Positions 44,471-53,997 are shown, numbered from the stretch's first letter. The stretch: 64,000 nucleotides of DNA from Pedobacter polaris (GCF_005116505.1 NZ_SWBR01000003.1:248001-312000); one strand, 5' to 3'. A program made the numbers and translations. The notes: generated from the sequence alone by a model not told the origin.

Positions 44471-46456
44471 ATGCAAGACATAATTAAACCATACCAATTA
44501 GAAGGTGGTTATTGTAATAGTTTAACCCAATATTCTAGATTTTTAACCCGTGAAGTTAAGATTGGAAATATCCCAATGGGAGGTTTAAATCCTATTCGCA
44601 TTCAATCTATGACAACTACAGATACCATGAATACTTTGGCAACAGTAGAACAAACGATTAGGATGGTAGAATCTGGCTGCGAATACGTACGAATTACTGC
44701 ACCAAGTATAAAGGAAGCCGAAAATTTAGCAAATATCAAAAGAGAGCTACATGCTCGTGGTTATGATGTTCCATTAATTGCAGATATTCATTTTACGCCT
44801 AATGCTGCCGAATCAGCGGCTCGAATTGTAGAAAAAGTTCGAGTTAATCCTGGTAATTATGCAGATAAAAAGAAGTTCGAAAGCTTAGCATACACAACTG
44901 ATGCCTACCAGGCTGAGCTAGAAAGGATTTATAAAAAGTTTACCCCACTAGTTAAAATTTGCAAAGAGTACGGTACAGCAATGAGAATTGGTACCAATCA
45001 TGGTTCGCTTTCAGATAGAATCATGAGCCATTATGGAGATACACCAAGAGGAATGGTTGAGTCTGCAATGGAATTTATCCGCATGTGCGAAGACTTGAAC
45101 TATTATAACTTATGTATTTCTATGAAAGCTAGTAATACACAAGTAATGGTGCAAGCCTATCGTTTATTGGTAGAAATGATGGTGAAAGAAGGAATGAATT
45201 ATCCTCTGCACTTAGGTGTTACCGAAGCAGGAGATGGAGAAGATGGCCGTATTAAATCTGCTGTTGGCATCGGAACTTTACTAGCTGATGGTTTAGGAGA
45301 TACCATTCGTGTTTCTTTAACAGAAGATCCAGAATTTGAAGCACCAGTTGCAAGAGCTTTAGCAGATAGGTACGAGAGAAAAGCTCAAAGCGAAAAGCTG
45401 GAAGCTGAAAGTACTGTTATCGTTTGTCATCCTGAGCCTATCGAAGGACTTACCTACTCTCCTTATCAATACACTCGCCGCATCACAACTCCTGTTCAGC
45501 AAATTGGAGGCCATTTCCATCCAGTTGTTTTGATAGACGTGACCAAACAAAACCTAAAAGACCCTTATTTTTTAAGTGCTTTAGGCTATAATTACAGTGC
45601 CGGATTAGATAAATACAACCTATCAGACCAAGCTTGTGATTTGGTTTACTTAGGAGATGAATTGCCTTCTTTCTCTTTTCCAGGTAATTTAAAACAATTG
45701 TATAATTACCATACTTGGCTAAATTTAAAAGATAAACATAATTGTTATCCGCTATTAAGTGAAGAAGAGTTTAACAATGCAGTGCAAAAAGATGAATTGT
45801 TGAACTTTGTAAGTATCAATGCAGAACAATTCAGGAACTCAACTATTCAACAATTTAATAATACCACTGTAGTCATCCTCGAAACTGCTCAAAATCTCGG
45901 AATGCAACAGCAAAGAGCATTTTTCGTTGCTTTGCAACAGCAAAACATTCAAGTTCCAGTAATTATTAGAAGGACTTACAACAATGTTGATGCAGATCAG
46001 TTAATGTTATATGCTGCTAGTGACCTTGGTGCTTTATTAACTGATGGTTTTGGAGATGGTGTATGGATTCATGCCCCAGAAGCAATAAATCTATCCTTAG
46101 TAAACTCTACAAGTTTTGGGATTTTACAGGCTACAAGAACTCGTATTTCTAAAACAGAATACATTTCTTGTCCAAGTTGTGGAAGAACTTTATTCGATCT
46201 GCAAGAAACCACACAATATATTCGTTCTAAAACAGATCACTTAAAAGGTATTAAAATTGCCATTATGGGTTGTATTGTAAATGGCCCTGGAGAAATGGCT
46301 GATGCCGATTATGGCTATGTAGGTACTGGACCTGGGAAAATTACTTTATATAGAGGTAAAGAAGTAGTGAAGAAGAACGTAAATACCCCATCGGCATTGG
46401 ATGAACTCATCGAAATTATTAGAGAAGACGGAAATTGGGTTGAAACAAAGTTGTAG
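44471..46456 (+). CDS. ispG: 4-hydroxy-3-methylbut-2-enyl diphosphate synthase, long form
   Basis: A 661-residue IspG (GcpE), the iron-sulfur enzyme of the MEP isoprenoid pathway. The TIM-barrel domain (MGGLNPIRIQSMTTTDTMNT, DIHFTPNAA, VRVNPGNYADKK, GTNHGSLSDR) is followed by a large insert domain as in plant and Bacteroidota enzymes, then the Fe-S domain with CPSCGRTLFDLQ and GCIVNGPGEMADADYGYVG. A TTG at 44462 is an alternative start. Two stretches of the insert domain (about residues 305-328 and 456-467) are encoded by DNA resembling the intergenic repeats of this genome. Confidence 0.93.
   Translation: MQDIIKPYQLEGGYCNSLTQYSRFLTREVKIGNIPMGGLNPIRIQSMTTTDTMNTLATVEQTIRMVESGCEYVRITAPSIKEAENLANIKRELHARGYDVPLIADIHFTPNAAESAARIVEKVRVNPGNYADKKKFESLAYTTDAYQAELERIYKKFTPLVKICKEYGTAMRIGTNHGSLSDRIMSHYGDTPRGMVESAMEFIRMCEDLNYYNLCISMKASNTQVMVQAYRLLVEMMVKEGMNYPLHLGVTEAGDGEDGRIKSAVGIGTLLADGLGDTIRVSLTEDPEFEAPVARALADRYERKAQSEKLEAESTVIVCHPEPIEGLTYSPYQYTRRITTPVQQIGGHFHPVVLIDVTKQNLKDPYFLSALGYNYSAGLDKYNLSDQACDLVYLGDELPSFSFPGNLKQLYNYHTWLNLKDKHNCYPLLSEEEFNNAVQKDELLNFVSINAEQFRNSTIQQFNNTTVVILETAQNLGMQQQRAFFVALQQQNIQVPVIIRRTYNNVDADQLMLYAASDLGALLTDGFGDGVWIHAPEAINLSLVNSTSFGILQATRTRISKTEYISCPSCGRTLFDLQETTQYIRSKTDHLKGIKIAIMGCIVNGPGEMADADYGYVGTGPGKITLYRGKEVVKKNVNTPSALDELIEIIREDGNWVETKL
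45380..45455 (+). repeat. intergenic-type repeat inside ispG, in frame
   Basis: First comes AAAGCTCAAAGCGAAAAGCT and related text as found at 53878-53915 and 62922-62955. Directly after it, GTTTGTCATCCTGAGCCTAT and CGAAGGACTT match one arm of the palindrome at 56728-56792 and 54034-54066. Translated it gives KAQSEKLEAES then IVCHPEPIEGLT. Confidence 0.7.
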
Positions 46457-46539
46457 GTAATAAGTTGTAAGTTATACGTGAGGTCATATCACTAAAAGCA
46501 CTTTAAAAAACTTATAACGTAGAACTTACCACTTAAAAT

Positions 46540-46962
46540 TTACATGCCCCAAGCTGTAATCACTACATTTCTATTGCCACCATAATTGCGGTGCTCGCAT
46601 AAATAAATTCCTTGCCAAGTGCCTAATGCCAATTCGCCATTGCGAATAGGAATCATTACTGACGTGTCTAATAATGCTGATTTAATATGTGCAGGCATAT
46701 CATCAGAGCCTTCATAATCGTGTTTGTAATCAGGGTCGTTTTCAGGAACAGCTTTATTAAACCACATTTCAAAATCTTTTCTAACGGTTGGGTCGGCATT
46801 TTCATTAATGGTTAACGAAGCAGAAGTATGTTGAATAAAAACTTGGAGCATGCCAATTTTTAAATCCTTGATTTCTGGAATAGCCTGTAAGATTTCAGCT
46901 GTGATTAAATGAAAACCTCTACTTCTCGCTTTTAAGCTTATTGTTTTTTGAAACATTTGCAT
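46540..46962 (-). CDS. YjbQ family protein (secondary thiamine-phosphate synthase-like)
   Basis: A 140-residue UPF0047/YjbQ protein. Diagnostic parts are GMLQVFIQHTSASLTINENADPTV, HIKSALLDTSVMIPI and LGTWQGIYLCEHRN. Some homologues show weak thiamine-phosphate synthase activity, but the physiological role is unclear. The start may be the ATG at 46962 or 46956; the frame extends to a TTG at 46974 inside a repeat, which I reject. It is not near the TPP riboswitch unit. Confidence 0.85.
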   Translation of the reverse strand: MQMFQKTISLKARSRGFHLITAEILQAIPEIKDLKIGMLQVFIQHTSASLTINENADPTVRKDFEMWFNKAVPENDPDYKHDYEGSDDMPAHIKSALLDTSVMIPIRNGELALGTWQGIYLCEHRNYGGNRNVVITAWGM

Positions 46963-46972
46963 AATTATTATC

Positions 46973-47050
46973 AATTGTCATGCAGAGCAACGCGAAGCAT
47001 GTGAAGGGTAAGTTTACAAAGAAATCCTTCGACAAACTCAGGATGGCAAA
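46973..47050. repeat. intergenic palindrome, GTCATCCTGAGC type
   Basis: The left arm AATTGTCATGCAGAGC and the right arm ATCCTTCGACAAACTCAGGA followed by TGGCAAAAG pair imperfectly. It separates the YjbQ and cupin genes. Confidence 0.6.
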
Positions 47051-47055
47051 AGTGA

Positions 47056-47388
47056 TTAATATTTAAAATCTTCTCTTCCCGGACTAAAAATATCCAACAA
47101 TGTACAATCAGTTACTGCTCTTCCACCATGTGGCACATTGCCAGGAATTAAAACAAACTTGCCAGTATCTAAAATCTGAGTTTCGTCGCCAACTGTCATC
47201 TCAAACTGACCTTTTAAAACAAAAGCACACTGGTGGTGAGGGTGACTGTGAATAGGAGAATCGCTCCCAGCTTTAATATCAATAAAATTAATGGTATTGT
47301 TATCGGTATGAATAAGTTTAGAAAAGAAACCTGGACTCATTTCTTTAACTTTAATATCGGCAAATTGACGGAAAATCTCTTCGTTCAT
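47056..47388 (-). CDS. cupin domain protein
   Basis: A 110-residue single cupin. The metal-binding motif is visible as SPIHSHPHHQCAFVLKGQFE (His residues and Glu) with GNVPHGG as the second histidine motif. Such small cupins may bind a sugar or metal and act as regulators or enzymes; no specific role can be inferred. The ATG at 47388 is preferred to a TTG at 47409. Confidence 0.82.
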   Translation of the reverse strand: MNEEIFRQFADIKVKEMSPGFFSKLIHTDNNTINFIDIKAGSDSPIHSHPHHQCAFVLKGQFEMTVGDETQILDTGKFVLIPGNVPHGGRAVTDCTLLDIFSPGREDFKY

Positions 47389-47547
47389 AAGATCTAAATT
47401 AGACAACAAAAGTATAGATTTTTATAAAAGCGAACTATAAATGTATGAAGAGATTTCGTTGCTATTTTTGAAATGTTCTTTTAAGTTAATTTTTTTAATT
47501 AAAAGTAAATAATGAAGGAAATTTGTTAGCTTCAATAAATTTTGAGG

Positions 47548-48951
47548 ATGACTTTTAAAGCGCGAAGTAGATTAGTAATAGTATTGGTGTCAGTCGCTTC
47601 GCTAATTCTTATCCTATTTAATTTTTATTCGTCAAAAATCAAGTCTGGAGTTAGATCTTATATCAACGGAGAATCTGCTTACTCTAAGGGCCAGAAAGAT
47701 GCCCTCTTAAATTTAACTTATTATTTAAGTACACAAAAGCCATCTTATTGGGAAAAGTATCACGAATCGTTGAGGGTTCCAGATAGTGATAATAAAGCCC
47801 GACATGCCATGGTAAACAATGAGGCAGATTCTATTGTATATGATCATTTTATTAACGGAAAAATACATCCCGCTGATATAGGTAATATTATTTGGTTGTT
47901 TAAGAACTTTAGAGAGGTGCCAGATTTTAAAAAAGCTGTTGAGCTTTGGAGTAAATCTGAACTGATACTAATTGATATCAAGAAAACTGCCAATGCTTTT
48001 AAATCTAGTGTAGATAATAAGTCAATCAATCCAACCTTAAAACAACAACTTTCATTAAAAATTTCTATATCTAACATTAAGCTAACAGAATTGGAAACAG
48101 ATTTTTCTAAAACGCTGAGTAGCATGGCAAGGAAAATCGAAAATTTATTAAATTGGGTAAATGCACTAGTTACAATTTTAATTGTTGGGAGTTTATCAGC
48201 GTATTTAATGCTAGTAATTGCTAAGTTATATAAATCTAAAAGTGAATTGAAAGTGAGTTATGATAAGGTTTCTGATTTAAATTTAGAGCTAGATACCTTT
48301 GTTTATAGCCTTTCTCATGATTTAAGAGCACCATTAACCTCATTGCAAGGCCTAGTTAAATTAGCTTCGTTAGAAACAGATTTAGATGTAATGAAAGAGA
48401 ATATTCATTTAATGGACAGGCTATTAGATAAACAAGATGTATTTATTAAAGATGTCATTGCTTTATTGCAAAGAAGAAATCTAACCCCACAATCTAAACT
48501 TATCAATTTAAAAACCATTATAGAGGATGCTTTTGCTTTAAATGAGAATCATATTAATTATAAAGGGATTGAAACCACGATTGATATAACTGAAAATTCT
48601 TTGGAAATTTATAGTGATATCGTATTTGTTAAAATTATAATCAATAACCTTATCTCAAATGCTTTTAAATACAGCGACTCAAAAAAAGAGCATAGATATA
48701 TTAATGTAAAAGTGAGAAATTACAATGAACATGTGATATTGGATATTGAAGATAATGGAATAGGTATTTCTAAAGAGTTTCACCAAAAAGTTTTTGAAAT
48801 GTTTTTTATACTTGATTCTGGTAAGAGAGGTACTGGTTTAGGTTTATACATTATCAAACAGTCTGTAGAGAAACTAGGTGGAACCATTCATTTAGATTCC
48901 ACATTGGGAGAGGGAAGTAAGTTTACGATTACGCTACCTAAGTTTGATTAA
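47548..48951 (+). CDS. membrane sensor histidine kinase
   Basis: A 467-residue kinase with helices at about residues 7-26 and 204-226 and a helical sensory region of about 180 residues between them. The cytoplasmic part has the H box FVYSLSHDLRAPLTSLQGL, N box NNLISNAFKY, DNGIGIS and GKRGTGLGLYII. It has no receiver domain, and no response regulator is adjacent, so its partner must be elsewhere. A TTG two codons upstream is possible, but the ATG at 47548 gives a normal start. Confidence 0.88.
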   Translation: MTFKARSRLVIVLVSVASLILILFNFYSSKIKSGVRSYINGESAYSKGQKDALLNLTYYLSTQKPSYWEKYHESLRVPDSDNKARHAMVNNEADSIVYDHFINGKIHPADIGNIIWLFKNFREVPDFKKAVELWSKSELILIDIKKTANAFKSSVDNKSINPTLKQQLSLKISISNIKLTELETDFSKTLSSMARKIENLLNWVNALVTILIVGSLSAYLMLVIAKLYKSKSELKVSYDKVSDLNLELDTFVYSLSHDLRAPLTSLQGLVKLASLETDLDVMKENIHLMDRLLDKQDVFIKDVIALLQRRNLTPQSKLINLKTIIEDAFALNENHINYKGIETTIDITENSLEIYSDIVFVKIIINNLISNAFKYSDSKKEHRYINVKVRNYNEHVILDIEDNGIGISKEFHQKVFEMFFILDSGKRGTGLGLYIIKQSVEKLGGTIHLDSTLGEGSKFTITLPKFD

Positions 48952-48956
48952 GTAAT

Positions 48957-49484
48957 TTATAAGCTTGGGTTTTGAAGCATTAACCAATTGTGTGGTTGCC
49001 CTTTGTAGTCAAATATCTCAATAAATTTAAATCCTACCTTCTCCAAAATATGTTTTGAAGCACCATTCCTAATATCGGTTATGGCATAAATCACATCTAA
49101 CTTTAATAGTTCAAAAGCATATTTAATACTAATCTTAACCACATCTGTTGCAAAACCTTTACCCCAATGCTTGGGTAGAAAACGATAGCCCAGTTCGTAG
49201 AAATTTTGATGACCATTCATCTCCTCAATTATTAATTTTAGTCCACCCCAACCTAAAAATTCCCCGCTTTCTTTTTCTATAACTGCTAAACGGCCCACAC
49301 CATTTTCTAAGTATTGTTTTTGAATAAATTCTATATTTTCTTTCGCTTGGGCTAGAGTTGTAATCGGCTGATTGCCAACATATTTTTGAACTTCAGGATT
49401 TGAATTGAGTTCAAACATTCCATTTACATCTTCAGTTCTTAGTGCTCTTAAAATTAGTCGTTCGCTCTCTAAATAGAATTGCAT
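48957..49484 (-). CDS. GNAT family N-acetyltransferase
   Basis: A 175-residue acetyltransferase of the RimJ/RimL-like branch. It starts with ESERLILRALRTEDV; the acetyl-CoA loop region is ELGYRFLPKHWGKGFATDVV, and the end NGASKHILEKVGFKFIE is typical. The substrate could be a ribosomal protein N-terminus or a small molecule; the sequence does not say. It is convergent with the kinase gene, with 5 bases between the stop codons. Confidence 0.85.
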   Translation of the reverse strand: MQFYLESERLILRALRTEDVNGMFELNSNPEVQKYVGNQPITTLAQAKENIEFIQKQYLENGVGRLAVIEKESGEFLGWGGLKLIIEEMNGHQNFYELGYRFLPKHWGKGFATDVVKISIKYAFELLKLDVIYAITDIRNGASKHILEKVGFKFIEIFDYKGQPHNWLMLQNPSL

Positions 49485-49507
49485 TTGATAAATATGCTAA
49501 TAGAATC

Positions 49508-50335
49508 TCAATAAATCTCATTTAAAAATACCAAACTTTTCTCGCAAACCTGAAACAACTGAGCTGGAATAGTCTCTTTTTCATAAGGATGTGATGCACC
49601 ATACACATGATTGGCGCCTTCAACTTTTACCAATCTACTATTTGGATTTGCGTCTGCTAGCTTTTGTGCAGTTTCAAAAGGTACATTTACATCATCATCA
49701 CCCTGTACAATTAACCATGGAATATTTATCCGCTTTGCGCTAGCTAAAATGTCTAATTGATTTTTGTTTGTTTCAAAATCTTCTAATAATGTAACATTCA
49801 AAGGCATTTTCTCTTTGGTTCGAGCATTTTCCACATAGATTTTCCCTTCCTTTTTCCAATCTTTTTCCTGCCCTTTTTTCCAAAGACTGTTAAATGAAGA
49901 GATCGCACTCCAGGTAATTAACCCTTTAACATACGGGTTATTTGCGGCTTGTAAAATGCTTAATCCACCACCACGGCTATGACCAATTAGAAAAACTTTG
50001 GTAACATTTAGGTTTTGTAGGGCATAATTTATAACCAAGTCAACATCTAACATTTCCTTAGAAACAGTATTAGCCGCAAAAGTTTCTAGATCTGTCACAT
50101 CATTTGGTTTTTCTATCGTTACTCCGCTATGCGATAAATTAAATTTTAAGTATCGGTAGCCATTTTGGGCAAAATATCGAGCTACTAAGTGATGCGCTCC
50201 CCAATCTTTAAAGCCTTTAAATCCATGAATAAAGATAACTAATGGTGCATTTTTTTGAGTTTCGTTAAATGTAAGGTCCATTAAAATTGGTAAATCATTA
50301 CCTCCTTTAATGGTATGTTTTTCTACAGTAATCAT
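49508..50335 (-). CDS. alpha/beta hydrolase
   Basis: A 275-residue serine hydrolase. The oxyanion region HGFKGFKDWG, nucleophile elbow GHSRGGG, acid residue in IVQGDDDVNVPF and terminal histidine in EGANHVYG give a complete catalytic triad. There is no signal peptide, so it is cytoplasmic. Esterase or peptidase-like activity is likely. It begins 7 bases after the DoxX-like gene, which suggests a small operon with it. Confidence 0.87.
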   Translation of the reverse strand: MITVEKHTIKGGNDLPILMDLTFNETQKNAPLVIFIHGFKGFKDWGAHHLVARYFAQNGYRYLKFNLSHSGVTIEKPNDVTDLETFAANTVSKEMLDVDLVINYALQNLNVTKVFLIGHSRGGGLSILQAANNPYVKGLITWSAISSFNSLWKKGQEKDWKKEGKIYVENARTKEKMPLNVTLLEDFETNKNQLDILASAKRINIPWLIVQGDDDVNVPFETAQKLADANPNSRLVKVEGANHVYGASHPYEKETIPAQLFQVCEKSLVFLNEIY

Positions 50336-50342
50336 ATAATTC

Positions 50343-50741
50343 TTAAATTAAATTAAACTTCATTCTTGAACACCAATACGCCCAAAAAACGAAGATAACC
50401 TGAAAAGGTATTCTTAGCCAAGCTATAAAAGGGGTAATGGTCCAATTACCTAACAAAAATGGAGCATCATTTGCTTTTTGAATCATAATAATATGTGATG
50501 ACAAAAATACGATCAACATTAATATGATTCCCCAACAAGCGTACTTCCTTGCTTTCACAGAAAAAAGTAATAGGGCAAAAGTAATTTCGAAAAACCCTGC
50601 GATGTAATTTAACATTTTTGGATAGGGTAAATAAGGTGGTATTATGGTTAAATAAGGAGAAGGTTTGATGAAATGATTAACTCCAGCACCAAAATAAAAG
50701 ATAATCATTAGCCATAAAGCTATTTTTTGCCACAGGTTCAT
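50343..50741 (-). CDS. DoxX-like membrane protein
   Basis: A 132-residue protein with four predicted helices. GAGVNHFIKPSPYLTIIPPY and GFFEITFALLLF are characteristic of DoxX-like / methylamine-utilisation MauE-like small membrane proteins, whose function is often redox related but here unknown. It is encoded just upstream of the hydrolase on the same strand. Confidence 0.75.
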   Translation of the reverse strand: MNLWQKIALWLMIIFYFGAGVNHFIKPSPYLTIIPPYLPYPKMLNYIAGFFEITFALLLFSVKARKYACWGIILMLIVFLSSHIIMIQKANDAPFLLGNWTITPFIAWLRIPFQVIFVFWAYWCSRMKFNLI

Positions 50742-50855
50742 ATCCTAAATTAACCAAATTTTGTCAGCCTTTTATCAAGTAATTTAAGTGAACACCCAAT
50801 CCATATAATGAGGGCGTTTTTTAATTTAAAATCTTTCTAAATTAGGGTAAATTAC

Positions 50856-50902
50856 AGCGTAATGACAGATATACGAGTTTGCGTATTTACTTTTGTTACG
50901 CT
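50856..50902 (+). promoter_or_regulatory. nested inverted repeat and -7 box in the hemA leader
   Basis: AGCGTAA and TTACGCT enclose a smaller stem, ATACG-agtttg-CGTAT. TACTTTTG at 50888-50895 is an exact TAnnTTTG match and would start transcription near 50902, 24 bases before the hemA TTG. No -33 box was found. The repeats could be an operator. Confidence 0.4.
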
Positions 50903-50925
50903 AAAATTAACAGGCTATAACCATT

Positions 50926-52152
50926 TTGGAATATTTAAAGATTATTGCATTTACACATAAGCAGATTGACCTAAAAGCTTTAGGGAAATTAGTAATATGT
51001 GAGCATACGCTGGATGATAGGTTGAGAAATATCCAATCAGAACTAAACATTAAAGAAATATTTTACATCGGTACTTGTAACCGAGTAGAGTTTGTATTTA
51101 CTGTTGCAACAGAAATTGATAAAACTTTTATTAGTCGTTTCTTACACGTATTAGATATGGGTTTACCTGAGGAATATATGGAACAGTTTATTGAAAATGT
51201 ATCCGTATATGAAAAAACGCAAGCATTTAATCATTTATTGCGCACCTCTTGTTCTTTGGAAAGTTTAGTAGTTGGTGAAAAAGAAATTTTAGCTCAAGTG
51301 CGTAAAGCTTACGAGGCTTGTAGAGTGGCTGGCTTTACTGGCGATTACATGAGAATGATTATGAATCGTGTGGTTAAAACAGCAAAAGAAGTTTATACAC
51401 ATACTAATATCTCAAAAAACCCAGTTTCAATTGTTTCTTTGGCCTATCGCAAACTGCGTGAATTAAATGTATGTGCTAATTCTCGATTATTGATTATTGG
51501 TGCCGGTGAAACCAACAAAAATATTGCTCAATACCTTAAAAAGCATAAATATTCTAACTTTTCTATCTTTAATAGAACAGTAGAAAATGCAGAAAATTTA
51601 GCCAAGGATCTAAACGGAACAGCCTATCCACTTTTTGAATTAGAAAATTACAATCAAGGTTTTGATGTAATTATAACTTGTACTGGTGCAACGCAGCCAA
51701 TTATAACCGAAGAAATTTATATTAAATTATTAAACGGAGATACTGGCAAAAAAGTAATTGTAGATTTAGCAATTCCTAATGATGTAGCACCGGAAGTAGT
51801 TAAAAACTTCCCATTCCACTATATTGAAGTAGAATCTTTAAAAGAAATTGCTCGAAAAAATATCCAAGAACGTTATGATGAGTTGATAAGTGCAGAACAC
51901 ATTATAGATGCAAATATCAAAGAATTTGATTCTGTTTTACGCCAACGCAAAATCGAAATTGCAATGAGTGATGTGCCCCAAAAAATTAAGGATATCAAAC
52001 ATAAGGCTATCACTACTGTTTTTGCAGATGAGATAAATACAATGGATGATAACTCAAGAGCGGTTTTGGAAAGAGTTATGGATTACATGGAAAAAAAATG
52101 CATTACCATACCAATGGTAATGGCAAAAGAAATTCTAGTAAAAAATAGCTAA
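50926..52152 (+). CDS. hemA: glutamyl-tRNA reductase
   Basis: A 408-residue HemA that reduces glutamyl-tRNA to glutamate-1-semialdehyde, the first committed step of C5 heme synthesis. The catalytic Cys51 is in YIGTCNRVEF. SLVVGEKEILAQVRKAYE and the NADPH domain LLIIGAGETNKNIAQYL are present. The start is TTG: an in-frame stop lies 15 bases upstream and there is no ATG between. It opens the heme cluster. Confidence 0.92.
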   Translation: MEYLKIIAFTHKQIDLKALGKLVICEHTLDDRLRNIQSELNIKEIFYIGTCNRVEFVFTVATEIDKTFISRFLHVLDMGLPEEYMEQFIENVSVYEKTQAFNHLLRTSCSLESLVVGEKEILAQVRKAYEACRVAGFTGDYMRMIMNRVVKTAKEVYTHTNISKNPVSIVSLAYRKLRELNVCANSRLLIIGAGETNKNIAQYLKKHKYSNFSIFNRTVENAENLAKDLNGTAYPLFELENYNQGFDVIITCTGATQPIITEEIYIKLLNGDTGKKVIVDLAIPNDVAPEVVKNFPFHYIEVESLKEIARKNIQERYDELISAEHIIDANIKEFDSVLRQRKIEIAMSDVPQKIKDIKHKAITTVFADEINTMDDNSRAVLERVMDYMEKKCITIPMVMAKEILVKNS

Positions 52153-52303
52153 ATAGATTTGCGTATTGAGATATGAGATTTGAGACAACAATCAAATCAA
52201 TTTCCCAATCTACTTTGCGCTCTTGGCGTCTTTGCGGTTAAAAGAACTCAAAGCATATAACCCTTTCAAAATTTTATTAATTTAGCAGAAAACTAAGCAT
52301 AAG

Positions 52304-53875
52304 GTGAAGAAAATAATAATCGGTACACGCGGCAGCGATTTGGCATTATGGCAAGCTAACAATACAAAAGATAGATTGGCAAGCATTGGAATAGATGCAG
52401 AATTAAAAATCATTAAAACGCAGGGCGATAAAATATTAAATCTTAGACTTGATAAATTAGAAGGGAAGGGTTTCTTTACTAAAGAGTTAGAAGAAGAGCT
52501 TTTAGCTGGTACAATCGATATTGCTGTGCACTCTCACAAAGATTTACCAACTACAAACCCAGCAGGATTAATCATTGCAGCAGTTACTGAGCGTGAAGAT
52601 CCTGCAGAATTATTACTGATTTTAAAAGATTGTGTAGATGTAAGCCAAAAATTATCCTTAAAAAAAGGAGCAATGGTTGGTACTTCATCTAATAGACGTA
52701 AAGCGCAGTTATTGGCTTTGCGTTCTGATTTGAATATCGAAGATTTGCGTGGGAATGTGCCAACGCGTATTCAAAAATTACGCGATGAAAATTACGACGC
52801 TATTTTATTAGCAAAAGCTGGTGTAAATAGGTTAAATATAGATTTAAGTGAGTTTCATGTAGAAGTTGTAGATACAACAGAATTGGTTCCGGCACCAGCG
52901 CAAGGTGCCTTAGCTATTCAAATTCGTGAAAGTGATACTGAATTGTTTAACGCTTTGCAACAGATACACAATGCGGCAACAGCCGAAGAAATTGCTGTTG
53001 AACGTAAAGTGTTAAACCTGTTTGAAGGCGGTTGTCATATGCCGTTAGGTTGCTACTGTAAAAAAGAAAATGGTTTTTTCGAAGTTTGGACTTCTAAAGC
53101 AGAAACTGATGAAGATTTTCCTGACCGCTTATTTTTAAGATCAGAAACTACTGAAGGTTTAGCGGAGAAAATTGTTGCTGGGTTTGATAAAGAAAGAAAA
53201 ATGCCAACTAAGGTTTTCATATCCCGAGAAATCGGAGAACATAGTTACTTTAGAAAAGCTTTAGCTAAACATGATATAGAAATAGATGGGCGTTCGTTAA
53301 TTCGTACATTCCCAATTGTAAATATTTTAGATCCTTTTTATTTAAAAAACATCGATTGGATATTTTTTAGCAGTAGAAACGGAGTTGAATATTTCTTTAA
53401 ATTAAACCCGCTTTTGGCTAAAAAGGTAAAGTTTGGTGTAGTTGGTCGCGGCTCTGAAGATACTTTGAGAAAATTCGGTCACTTGGCAGATTTTGTTGGC
53501 GAAAGTGGAGATATTGTAGAAGTAGCGGAGGAATTTGCAAAAATAGTTGGTGGACAAACCGTACTATTTCCAAGAGCCCAGGATTCTTTATTAAGCATTC
53601 AAAAATCATTAGGGATAGACACAAAAATTGTAGACCTGCCAATTTATGAAACCGTAGTAGCTGATGATATTGATGGTACTACCGCTGAAGTTTTAATCTT
53701 CACAAGTCCATCTAATGTTGATGCTTATTTTGCTGATAATTTACTAGATCCCGAACAAAAAGTTATTGCCATTGGTAATTCAACAGGTAAAAAGTTTGAA
53801 GAAATGGGCGTGAAATACACTTTGCCTTATTCTCCGGATGAAATTGGACTAGCAGAAGCTGTTTTTGGAATATAA
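52304..53875 (+). CDS. hemC: fused hydroxymethylbilane synthase / uroporphyrinogen-III synthase
   Basis: A 523-residue fusion that should make hydroxymethylbilane from porphobilinogen and close it to uroporphyrinogen III. Residues about 1-300 are HemC (IIIGTRGSDLALWQA, HSHKDLPT, LRGNVPTRIQKL, and the dipyrromethane-binding Cys244 in EGGCHMPLG). Residues about 303-523 are HemD-like (KVFISREIG, WIFFSSRNGVEYFF, VLIFTSPSNVDAYF, AIGNSTGKKFEEMG). The start is GTG. The same fusion is known in other Bacteroidota. No separate hemD is needed in the cluster. Confidence 0.9.
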   Translation: MKKIIIGTRGSDLALWQANNTKDRLASIGIDAELKIIKTQGDKILNLRLDKLEGKGFFTKELEEELLAGTIDIAVHSHKDLPTTNPAGLIIAAVTEREDPAELLLILKDCVDVSQKLSLKKGAMVGTSSNRRKAQLLALRSDLNIEDLRGNVPTRIQKLRDENYDAILLAKAGVNRLNIDLSEFHVEVVDTTELVPAPAQGALAIQIRESDTELFNALQQIHNAATAEEIAVERKVLNLFEGGCHMPLGCYCKKENGFFEVWTSKAETDEDFPDRLFLRSETTEGLAEKIVAGFDKERKMPTKVFISREIGEHSYFRKALAKHDIEIDGRSLIRTFPIVNILDPFYLKNIDWIFFSSRNGVEYFFKLNPLLAKKVKFGVVGRGSEDTLRKFGHLADFVGESGDIVEVAEEFAKIVGGQTVLFPRAQDSLLSIQKSLGIDTKIVDLPIYETVVADDIDGTTAEVLIFTSPSNVDAYFADNLLDPEQKVIAIGNSTGKKFEEMGVKYTLPYSPDEIGLAEAVFGI

Positions 53876-53997
53876 TTAAAGCTTAAAGGAGAAAGCTGAA
53901 AGACTAAAGCGAAGTTATCTGTATGTCGTCATTGCGAGGAGGAACGACGAAACGATCTTAAAGCTATATATTAGAAAAGGAAGTTCTAGAACAGGAA

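Noticed and set aside
50796..50826. Possible terminator before hemA (AACACCC ... GGGCGTT then a T tract)
   Set aside because: The stem has a mismatch, and no plus-strand gene ends upstream; the nearest gene starts on the minus strand at 50741.
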